Shown in pieces: positions 37,801-49,800 of a DNA stretch of 64,000 nucleotides. The stretch covers positions 75,154,287-75,218,286 of the forward strand of contig NC_044282.2 of NCBI RefSeq assembly GCF_004027225.2, written 5' to 3'. Position numbers and translations under genes: made by a program. The notes beneath the pieces were generated by a model. It made no database searches, had not been told where the DNA came from, and worked only from the letters and a program-made list of their open reading frames with translations. The stretch's first letter is position 1, and each line of letters starts with the position of its first letter. Origin of the DNA: Strigops habroptila (lineage: Eukaryota > Chordata > Aves > Psittaciformes > Psittacidae).

Positions 37801-40800
37801 TGCATTTTAACCAACTTCAATGCAAGAAATTCACAGAATGTTATCCTAGAACAAACCTGATGGTCCTTTTCTGGAAATACAGTGTTTTCATGTGCTTCCC
37901 CTCTTCATTTTCTGCAGAACAAGACATCTTGCTAGAACACTTGTAATGCAGTAACACTGAGCTTTCTCCTGCAGGAAAGGGCAGGATGCTGGTCATTTCT
38001 ATGGCCATGTGCCAATTCCTAGCCATCTCCCAGCTGTGTTAGCCTTCCAGCAGCATCCCTGCTGGGTGGCAGAGATGCAGGGCTCAGAGGGACCCATAGG
38101 AAGCAGGTACAATCCAAAGCAACCACACAGCCCTCAGCTGTACATGGCAGCCTCATCAGGTCACATCTGTCTCTTGCCATATCATAGTGGGGCATCAGAG
38201 AGTGCTTGCTTTAGCTTCCCCCAGCAGCAGAGCTTTGTGGAGTTAAGAACATACTTTCATTTACAAGTTCCTGTACAGCAGACCAGTCACACAGAGAGTT
38301 AGACAGCATTTGAGAGCTATTTTGTTCTTCTTTTCAGCATAACTCCCCTTCCAGTGACGACAGCTCCGACTACAGCCATGACTCTGACATTGAGCGTACA
38401 GAAAGGCCACATAAAAAGAGTGGCAGCTCTTCATACAGAGATTATGATTCCTCATTCAGTCAGGTAGTGTTTTTTAAACCCATTTCTCATGTCTTTATTA
38501 GGTGTAATATAAAAAGTGCACTTGTAAACGCTGGGGTTTTGAAGGCTGGTTTGATGGCAGTGCCCATTCTCACGAGCTTCTGGAGGCACATCGAGTTCTC
38601 ATTTCCCTGGGGAGATTTCCAGACATAAAGCATGATCCGTGGTGTGAATATAGGTGGTGCAAACAAGCCTGATACCATGTTTTCCTTCATCAGGCAACAA
38701 TTAATGTAGCTTTATTATTGCCTGCATTGGATTTGTGTCCCTGCCCATGGCAGGGGGTTGGAAGTGGGTGATCTCTAAGGTCCCTTCCAACCCAAATCAG
38801 GCTGGGATTCTGTGATTTAAACTGTTCTAAGAGGAAGCAGCTTCTGAAAAGCCACCTTTAAATATCTGGAGTTGGTTCTGCTTTGTGATAGTTCTGTTTG
38901 TGCTGGCTTTTCCCAGTCTGTGCAGCTCAATAGCCCTCCTGAGGCCACTGCGGGACACAGAGCACCAAGCTCTAAACCTGTGATAGAGCAGCTTGCTGAA
39001 GCTCGGGTACTTCAGAGGAGAGGAGCTTTTCCTTTTAGCCTGAAACCATTCCAGAGCCCTCTAGACGAGCCAAATCTATGAACAAACTGCAGATCCCATC
39101 TGCAGACACAGCAGAAGGGCCAGTGCTGGCTCAGGAGTGGCCCTGAGCAGTATTTCATCCTGACAGAGACAGGGCAGAGTGCATCATCTCTATCCGGGAT
39201 CATCCGAATTGGAGCTCAGGCAGGGAAAAAGTGATTTTAAGCATAGTTCATCTAAGTGACACAACACTCAGAACTGTGTATATTAAACTGCTTTGTCAAC
39301 CTCACTGAAAAGTTCCTGGGGTATAGATGCTGATGCTGGTCTTTTTTACCTTTTTTACTAATTTCGATGCATTCAGAATCAAAAGTACTAATTTTTACTG
39401 CATGACTGATTCTCAGTGTGTATTATTGGTGGTTGCTTGTGCAAATCTGGTGGAAAGCATGACAATAAACCAGCATAAACCCAATGGGTTTGCAGGGGTG
39501 TTGTTTGAGCTCTTGAGTTGCCTCTGAGCAATGCAATGCCTTCCCCACAGCATGGACACGTGTCAGGAAATTACATGAGCTCGCAGAAAATGCAGCATAA
39601 AAAGAATGTCAAGAGTAAGGACTATGATGACTACAGTCACTACAGTGATGAAAACTTTGGGAATTACAACGAGGAGGAAAAGGATGAAGATTTTGCTGAT
39701 CAGCTTAAACAATACAGGCAAGCTAAAGAGACCTCCAGTACTGATTTGGGACCTCCGTTCCCAAAGGAACCAGTGAAAAAGCAGGGGATGAAAGGGGTCC
39801 AAAAAGGTAAGAGAATTGGAATCATTAATTGTAGCAATGGCTGGTGTGTGCCAGTTGTATTGGGCCCACAAGTAGTGCTATGTACTGTGTAGTAGTACAA
39901 GTACTGTGCTAGTATCCTTTTATTTTCCTTTTCACAACTCTTCTCGCATTCAAAGCTGGGCTGATATGAATCCCAGTGAAAAACTGCTCCTCTTAAGGAG
40001 GAATTCTCCCTTGAATCATGGCTAAAAGCCATTGACTCCCAGTCAATTTGAGCAGGGTTTTGTATGACAGCATGAATACCATAGTGGTTCTCAGGAAGAT
40101 ACTGTGTGTTGTACAAAGGTAGTAAGCTGTCTTTCGTTTAGTACAGTGAAGATTTATGGTATTCTGTTTATTCACAATAAAATAGATGGCCAAAAGATTG
40201 TCAGGATCTCTTTGGCTGAGGCAGAAATGGCTTTTCATGTGCTGCTTGGCAATACTGCTTCTAAATCTCTGCCTGCAAGTCATCTGAGGTGAAGTCAAGG
40301 TGTTTTCACTGGCGTTGGCCTTGCTGTCATAGAGTGGCTGCCACCTGAAATGAGAACTTTCTAACTGCTTGTCTTTGGGTTTAGATTGATGAGAAAGCAG
40401 ATGCTCTGTCTTGGTGGTTTTAGATGAGACCATGACTCCTGGTGTGCTGCTGCCTGCATCATTACAGCCCTGAGCCTTCCAGACACTTCCCATTAAACGT
40501 GTCTATATTCGAAGCTGTTCTGTCTCATTTCTTAGGTTTTGCTCTCAGGTTTCCTGCATGGTGTGACAACAAATCATGCACCTCCAAGCAGTGCCAATTG
40601 TACCCTTAGTTCTGAGTTCAGAAAGTGACCAAACAGCACAAAATACCTCAAGTCTTTGGGCTGGTTAGAAATAACACGTGTGCACTTCTGATTGTGAGTG
40701 CTGCTTGGGACAAGAGTGATTCCATATTCAGTTTGTTGCTGTGAAGAGCTTTTCAAGGAGCAGGCACAGGGTCACAGCTGGCTGTATTTGCCAGCTTATG

Positions 40801-43800
40801 CCTAAATACTCAAGAGAGTATTTAGGCTGCAGAGAGGGAGATACTTGGTTAGTTTGATGTGTCTGTATTCAGTGTCACTAGATACCCGTTGTTCTTGACC
40901 TTCTGAGGTGACTTGAAGAGGTCATTTCTGTTTTCCAGGTATTTCTCAAAGAGGAAATAACTACAATATTGGTCGAGGGCGTGGGATGCAAAAGAAACTG
41001 AAGCGTAAGGATCGTGGAAGGGGCAGAGGTGGCAACAAAGGGTCCGATGGCTTTCACGAGGTACGTGGGGTTAGAGCTGAATTAGGATGTGGTTGTTGCA
41101 GATTGCTGGGTGCTTTGCTCTAACAGAGGAGTATTTCAAAATACATATCTTTAAACTTTACCAAGAGCTGCACACTGGCCCAACTGGCTTGTAAAGAGGG
41201 GGAGAATTTTCCCACCTAAAAGTATCTGCAGTGAGTAATTTTCACAGATCAGGTGGAAGGTATAAAAGGACAAGAAGCAAGTTGAGAGAGCTGGGCTGGG
41301 GCAGCCTGGAGAAGAGAAGCTCCTGAAGGGGAGACCTTAGACCAGTTCCAGTGCCTAAAGGGGCTCCAGGAAACCTGGAGAGGGGCTTTGGACAAGGGAT
41401 GGAGGGACAGGCCAAGGGGAATGGCTTTAACCTGCCAGAGGGGAGACTGAGATGAGCTCTGAGGCAGAAGCTCTTCCCTGTGAGGGTGCTGAGGCGCTGG
41501 CACAGACTTTTCCCAGAGAAGCTGTGGCTGCCCCATCCCTGGCAGTGTTCAAGGCCAGGTTGGACACAGGGGCTTGGAGCAACCTGCTCTAGTGGAAGGT
41601 GTCCCTGCCCATGGCAGGGGGTTGGGACTGGAGGAGCGTTAAGCTCCTTTCAACACGAACCAATCTGGGGTTCTGTGATTTTTTTTCTCTTATCTAGAAA
41701 ATTCCTAGAATTTCCCAACACTTGATGTACAAAATATAATTGATAAACTAATAATAATTTGCTTGTTTTTCTTGCAAATATGAAAAAGTAGCAGAAAGTG
41801 GTTTATGGGCTTTGGCTTTGAATGGTGCATTCACCATTCACTTTGAACACTACAGTGTTCACTGTATTGGAAACAAGATGTTTTGCTACTACCAGCAAAG
41901 AAAATGGACAGTTTTTTCTAGGTTCCATCTGAATCATGAAGAATTCTCCTTCTCTTCCACAGTTCTGACTGTGGCCGTGGAAATACGCATGACCTTGGTT
42001 TTCATCTAGTAATTCTCTGCGCAGGAATTAAAAGACAACATAGTGTTCAGTATTTGCACAGTAGTTGTAAATGTCTCACACCAGCCTTCATTTAAATGCA
42101 AACCAATACAAAACCAGTGATTAATGGATCAAATCCATCCATGGCTGGAAAACATTTAAACCAAGTCATGTTTGAGTCTGAAATGCCTGTGGCTCTGCTC
42201 CCTCCTGCCCTCAGGAATGCGCAGGGCTGGCTTCTCACTAATGTGGTGGTGGAGAATTCAGCCATGTCCATTTTCCCTCATGTTCTCTGCTGGCCAAACT
42301 CCGTGGGGCTGCTGGGTGGTCCTGATCAGATCTTCCCTGGATCTGTTAGATCCTCTTTGATGTGTTAGGGTGATGCCTTGTTTGTAGGGCTCCTCCTTGT
42401 AGAGCATGCCCTGTCCTCCAGCACCATGTCCCCGGCTGTGGGGAAGGGTGAGGCAGCTCAGGCAGGTCCCAGCAGGCAGAAGGCAAAAAGCTGGGCTCCT
42501 GGCTACAGGAAAACAAGGAATTCTGCAGTGCAGATGCATTGAAGAATTCACTAGTGGTGTGCAGGGACAAGACTCTCAAGCCACACAGTGTCATCCCTGG
42601 GATTCCATGGGACATGGGTTCCATGGGTTTCAACTTTGGTCCATTGTTTGAAGAGCTTTGGGGTGTGGGGTGGTCACTGATTTGCACCCAGAGAGACTTG
42701 GAGGAGCCTATGTATGTGATACTTGCATTGACCTTGAAGAGGATCAGGTATTAGAGCAAAGCTGCTTTGTGTGAAGCAGCTGAGATTTCTCTGGATTCGG
42801 TGTGCTCAGAGAAGCAAATGGATCCTGAGGATCCAGGAGCAGCACTTCCAGCTCAAAGATTTCTGCTTCTCAGTGTCAACAAAATCTGCACCTCATCCTT
42901 AGTGTTAATGTTGTGTGACATTGCTGAATCTGCTGAGCAAAATGGAAGCAGACACTTGATGTGGTCACGATGCAGCGTGATGGCAGTGGAGAACCACAGC
43001 CATTCCAGAAGCTCCAAGTCAGCTCTCAGGTCCCTGCTCACTTTGGTGAACATGGGGAATGGGAAAAGCCCATTTCCCTGTATCCTCAGAGCAGCTGGAA
43101 ACCAGGCAGCACTGCAGAGACAAGGTTTGTTCTACCCTCTGGTGCAGTGCCGGCGGCAGCAGCTCGTTGAAGCAGCTCCATTGCCTTCACCAGCTGCACC
43201 AGGTCCCCTCAGCACCAGTCCCAGACTCCCTGGTTACATGAGTTTTCCACAGTGTTTTTCGTCTATCCCAAGAGCAGATGCCACATGGGAATCAAATCAT
43301 GAGAGAACAATTATTTGCCTCACCAAGTGCATAATAATTCTCACATGTTGGGTCATGATTGAATTGTGCTTCCTCTCTGCTTTCCCTCATGGTATAACAT
43401 GTATTAAAGCAGCTAAGAAAAGGCATTTCTTTACCTATAAATTGAGCTGTGGTTATAATAATTTAAGAACTTAAATCATGGTGAACTGAATCACATTTTG
43501 GGGTAACTGGTGCCCCAGGTATGCTCTTAATGTTTCCACAACTGTGCTTCATAAGAAAGCATCAGCAGGATGTTATTTCTCTTACAGGATGGCAAACCGG
43601 TGAAGAAGTGGGTGAACATGAGCCAGGAGTTCATAAATCAGCACACAGTGGAACACAAAGGCAAACAGATCTGTAAATACTTCCTGGAAGGGAGGTGTAT
43701 CAAGGTAATTGTGCACTTGGTGGTCTCTGCTTTGCTGGGAGGAGAGGGGGAAGATGCTCTTTTCTGGTTTACTTCAGCTGATGCAAAGAAAACGTGTGTT

Positions 43801-46800
43801 GAAATCAGTGTTTTGATGTCTAATGCTTTGAGAATTGATAGATAAATGCCAACTTGTAGAAAAATATGTTACACGTTTTGAATTACAACAAATTCTATCC
43901 AAAATATTGGGTTTGCTTGTTAGTATAGACAGTACAAACATCTGTGCTAGTACCATAAACTCACACTGCCAATGCATCATGTAAATACACATCAAGTCTT
44001 ATAAGTGTGGAGTGTGTCAATAGGCAATGATTCTGAATGGATTAGATTATTTCTCTTTATGTGCCACTGTTAATTTTGAGCCATTGAAGGAATTGCTTAA
44101 TGATGCTGCATTACTTCTCTTTCCCAAGTAAAAAGTGGGGTTGTAGCAATAGTTCCCCTACCAGAGAATCCTCTTCCTGCAGGCAGCAAGGGGAAGGCAG
44201 GAGAAGGAAGAGAATCCTCTTCAGAGCAGTGAGCTTCAAGCAAAGCCCTTCCAACACAGTCTCTAATTGCATCAATAAAGTGCTATTGCTTCATTTTGAA
44301 GCTTATTTATGCTGCTGGGGAGTTGAATCCTCTGATGTCAGAGTAGTTCAGCCAATTATAAACCACACTCGAGAGAAACTGCATGCTTCTCAAAGGAGTG
44401 TGTCGTTTATATGTGGCTTCTCTGCATATTTAGAGGTAGAACACTGTCTGTTTCTTTTTCGGATGGTGAAAATAAAGGTAAAAATGCTTTTTCCCCAAAC
44501 CAGAGGCAAGAAGAAACAATCATTTGTTGCTGCCTTTCTGTATTCTAGTGTGCCCTGCTCAGGGAGATGAGGATTTGCTGCCACCTTCAGTTTGAAAACA
44601 ATAAAAAATACACGTAGTATGTTTTTCATGAAAATAACCACAAAAACTGTGCATAAAACCTCTCCCCCTACACCCTAGTGGGTAATGTGGTGTGGTTGGT
44701 AGAAACTTGGTATGATTTGGGCTCTATTCTTCCTCCAGGGAAGAGTCTTTAATACTTTGCCTATTGGACTGTAAGTTCTCCCACCCTCCCTTAAAACAGA
44801 ATCAGGTTTTCTGATCCATAGTTGTTTATATCAGTAAAATACTTGTTTAAATGTCTTTTTAATGCAAATTTGTAGGCAGAGGCAGAGAAGAGAACTGGGA
44901 CTGTAAGAGCAGCTTGTTCCCTGTAAGCACTGCTTGTATTTTAAGTCCCAATTCAGGAATTGTTTCTCTTTGTCTGAGCCCCCCCGACCACAGTTTTGGT
45001 TTGCTTCTAATGCAGTTCTGTGCTAGTAAAGATAAGAAGCCTCAATTCAGCCAAGGAGGATGTTTTTCTTCAAATATTGAGTGGAATTACTCAGCATTTC
45101 AGCTGGATAATGGTTTTTCTTGGTTTTATTTTTAGGGAGAGCAGTGTAAATTCGATCATGATGCAGAGATTGAGAAGAAGAAGGAGATCTGCAAGTTCTA
45201 CATACAGGGTTACTGCACCAAAGGAGAGAATTGCATTTATTTGCACAATATCCTTTAAAAAATAATACTTGAATTGAACTGAAGTTTATATTTACTCTTC
45301 AGCGATGTGATTTTTAAGGCTGGCTGTTTCTTTTCTTAATACCCTATACAAAAGGCTGTGTAGATTTACTACACAAAGATTGGTTTTTGGGGAGGCATCA
45401 GGAAATAGCTGTGAACCTACAGGAAACCTGGAGAGGGGCTTTGGACAAGGGCCTGTAGGGACAGGCCAAGGGGAATGGCTTTAACCTGCCAGAGGGGAGA
45501 TTGAGATGAGCTCTGAGGCAGAAGCTCTTCCCTGTGAGGGTGCTGAGGCGCTGGCACAGACTTTTCCCAGAGAAGCTGTGGCTGCCCCATCCCTGGCAGT
45601 GTTCAAGGCCAGGTTGGACACAGGGGCTTGGAGCAACCTGCTCTAGTGGAAGGTGTCCCTGCCTGTGCCAGGGGGTTGGAACTGGATGAGCTCTAAGGTC
45701 CCTTCCAACACAAACCACGCTGGGATTCTGTGGTTCTACTCTGGCATTGAGACCTTCATCTTTTTAATCACAATTTTAGAATAGAGTCAGAAATAACATC
45801 AAGGCCACAGTATTGTCATTATTAGTGGAATATTAAATGGAAGTGGGAGGTAAGTTGGTTATTAGCTTTCAAAGTTCTTAACATACTGCTTTGGAAGGAT
45901 GAAGGGCTGGTGAAGAGCTGAAGGATAGTTGAGAGCTGCACTTCATAAACTTCCCAGTGTGATGTAGAGATGAACCTTTGTTAGGAATCCTTAACACATT
46001 GCTTACATGAGTTCCCTTGCAAGTTCTACCACACAGGAGCTAAGTGCTACCAAGGAGATAAGTGCAAATTTTCCCATGCTCCCCTGACTGCAGAAACAAA
46101 AGAGCTGCTCGATAAGGTGAGCAGTTTGTGCCTGGGAACAGGAGGCTTGCTGCTAAAGAGAATGAGGGAGGGTTGCTGGAAATTTCCACGTGATTCTCAG
46201 GGGATGTGATGCTAAACACTAATGATGTTAAACTTCCCTGTTGCTATTTTGCATGGTAAGTCTGTGGCCAGGTTCCATACCAGGAATTCCCTTTCCCAGC
46301 AGTCAGTTTTAGCCATATCAAACTCGCTGATTTTCCCAACTCATGTTTGTGCCCATCAGCTTTCTCTTGTGCCCCTGTCTGTGGAGGTCTTCATGGACTC
46401 TGTAACAAGAAGGGTGGCTTTTATGTGGCCTACCTTTAGCTGCTTAGAAGTTAGATATCACCTGACTGACTTCTGCGCTCAGGATGAAGGAAGGAGAGAG
46501 GTGCCTCCTCTGAATGATTCATGAAATCCTGACCTTTAAGTAGGGTGTTTGTGTCTCTCTCCACTTACTGCACAACACCCCTTAACACTTGCAGCATTGT
46601 GGATCTTAGAACAAGTCCTTCAACTTCTGTCACTTAAAATTACTGCTTGAAGGACATGGACTTGTGTGGAATTGTCCCTTCCTGATGCAGGAATAGTTTC
46701 ACCCTGGCTGTGAATGGGTGTCCTGCAAAGCAAGTAATAATGGATTTATAATCATTAATTTATAATTTGATGTTAATAGTAGTGTCATAGCAGGTAACCA

Positions 46801-49800
46801 AATGGAAAGTGCAGGACTAAGTTGAATTGCAGATACTGCAAGGTTTATGAAGTGTCTGCTGCATTCCTGTGTTCCAGGTTTTGAATAATGAGGAGGAACC
46901 ACAGAATGAAGATGAGAAGGAGCTGGAGGAGCTCCGGAAGCGTGGCATAGTTCCTCTGCCAAAGCCACCACCGGGAGTGGGGCTTCTGCCAACCCCACCA
47001 GAGCAGTACCCCTTTTCTGAGTCTGACATGGAAAACTACCAGGATCCATCAGGGGACTATAAGAAGATCCCATCTCTGTTTGAAATAGTTGTGAAGCCAA
47101 CTGTGGATTTAGCACACAAGATTGGGAAAAAGTAGGTTTCAGAACTTCGTGTAGAACCCTCCTTCAGACACGGCTGGATGAGTAGCTGAGCAGTTCTCTT
47201 TGCTTCTGTCACAAGTTGCACTCCTGAGTGTGTTGCTGAGTTAAGGTCCTGTCAGATATTGGCTGTCATAATTATCTAATGCTTTCCAGAGAAGAGAACT
47301 TCGTGGGCATTGCCCTTCCAGGAAGTCACTCCGTTGGCTCCTGGTTTGGCTCTGTGCCTGCGTGCCTATCTCCACGTGCAGGCTGAGCAGTTCATTCTCT
47401 TCTACCACCTCTTTCTAGTTGTAGCTAACGGACACTCCTGATAGAGACTGTTGGCCTTGGGGTGTTTAAAACTCTTTGCTGCAGCAGATATCCAGTTCCG
47501 CATGTGCTGATATGTTGTACATGTTCTACTTCAGACACCTCTGTTGGGTTATGATGAGTCGTTAAGTGTATGGAGTTACTCTCTTTGAAAATGACTTTGC
47601 TGCTTTCACTTTGCTGCTTTCAGATTTTAATCCACCTTAAGATCAACTAAGGACAGACGTGTAAGAGTGAGGAGGGCAGGAGATAGCTAAGAGGCTGCTG
47701 ACCTTTGTAGGTGCAGAACCTGATTCACTGATTTCCTTTTGCCTGCAGGCCACCGACCTTCTACAACAGCGCATCGCCCCCGAGACCGCCGTTCCAGGGA
47801 AATGACCCACATTCCCAGCACATGTATAACCCAGGTTCAAGTCCAGGACCAGGACCTGGCATGTCCCAAGGACATAACGGGCCACCAATGCACCCAGGTT
47901 CTCCTGGACATCATCCATGTGGAGGGCCCCAGGGCCCGGGCATGCCGCAGAGTCCTCCCATGCAGGGTGTTCCACCGGGCTTTCTCGGACCACAGAACCA
48001 GACTGGTATGCCTATGCAAGGACAGCAGGGTGGCCCACCTCACACCCCACCAGGTCTTGGTGGATCTTACAATGCCCCAGGAGTTCAAGGACATATGGTG
48101 AACATGCCACGAGAGAATCACTGTCCTCCAGGGCCGCAGTACCAGCAGATGCCTGGGGAGCGGCAGCCCAACATGAATTACGAGCCTATTCAGAACGCGG
48201 CTGACTTCTATGACAATTACTATTCTCACCAAGCTGTACACAACTTCCAGCCAGCCAATAACTCTGGGGGTAAGGACACTTTCCACATTGCTGTTCCTTG
48301 GTCTGGTGCTTTCAGTGATGTGCTATTGAAATATCATGGCTCCAAAGCTGAGCTGCTGAGAGGATCTTGGATAGAAAGCCAAACCTCCTGGAATGTCTTC
48401 AGTGTAAAGGTGTTTTCAGCTGATGCTTTCCAGTCGTGTAATATATGTCACATTGATTTTACTTGATGTGGTTTATGTTTTTGACTTTACAAGCTGTAAG
48501 ACCTTGTAGAGGATAGCTGCTGACTGGTGTTCTTTGTGCTGCAGATGGACCATGGCATGGAGAATTCACAGATCACCAGGCTCACCTCATGGCTCAAGAG
48601 TCACATCAAGGTGGAAGCGAGTCGGACTGCATGAGTGGCCACATGGGCCATAAGCCAGCCATTAATGTACCAGATTTCCTTCCAGCAATGCAGAAAGCCC
48701 TTTATGCAAGACTTAGTCAGAAGCATCAGAGAGATGGAGACTCAGTCAGCAGCCAGGGGCAGAGGGCAATGAGCAAAGATGAAGGTAAAGATGATTTTGT
48801 TGGAGTTTCAAACATACTGAGTGTGTATTAGCCTGGAACATGGATTTTATTTCCTTACCACTCACAATTACTGTGTTTTCAGCTGAATGTACTTGCTTTC
48901 CTCCCAGCTTCTTCTAGGATGTTAGTGTAGGCTTAGTTGCCTCATTCCTATTCCACGTAGAAAGATCCATGGATAATTTTTGGGTATAGTTTGTGCTTTC
49001 AAAAGGTACTGTTGGAGATAACTCAATTCCTTCTTAAAATGCCTGCCTGAAGCAGAGAGGTTTCTAACTGCCAGTACTGCGAGTGCCTCTTAGATTCTGT
49101 TCATACAGCTGTGTCTTGATCTTTCTTGCATATTCCATATCTCTAGAGCAGTAGTTTTTGCTCTGTGATAGCTGAACTCTGCAGTGTTAACCTGGATGAC
49201 AGAGAGCAGTAACCCTGCTGATCAGACCCAGCCACAGAGAGTGCACTTGTTCCTTGTCCTGCTCCCTGCTGCAGCTTCGTCTGAGGCTGCTGGGTTATGT
49301 GCCCAGAAATGCTTCTCTGTGACCAAAAGGCAGTTGCTGTATGCACTGTTTGTGAGGACATGCTGCATCCTGTGGTTTTGAGGACACTGCCAGTGTAGTT
49401 CTGATCACATGGTGAGAGATGTGGAGGTGCAGCCCTCCAGGCTACGGGGAAAACCAGAGCAACCGGGAGTAACCTGCTCTGAGCTGGAGGCTGCTCACCA
49501 GAGTGACGTGTCCTCCTGGCCAGAGGGCTTTTGGAAAGCAGCGTAATGGGAAAATGTTCCTGTCCGCTCCCTCCAGCAACATGCCACTGCCTGTTGTTGA
49601 GTACTGATGTGGTACAACTGCCAGCGAGGGGATGGGCAATGATGGAATCAGCTGGGTTGGAGAAGACCTTCAAGATCATCAAGTCCACCCGTTGCCCAGC
49701 ACTGCCAAGGCCACCACTAACCCATGGCACTGAGGCCTTGGCTACACGGGGTGTGAACACTTGCAGGGACAGTGACTCCAGCCCTGCCCTGGGCAGCCTG

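Noticed and set aside
45136-45265. ZC3H6 ending after the second zinc finger (LHNIL stop)
   Set aside because: The stop is intronic; the AT-AC splice restores the conserved third finger.
48270-48466. Extension of ZC3H6 exon 10 by 65 codons to a stop
   Set aside because: Intron retention frame; the donor GGGG|GTAAGG and the conserved next exon (DGPWHGEF) favour splicing.
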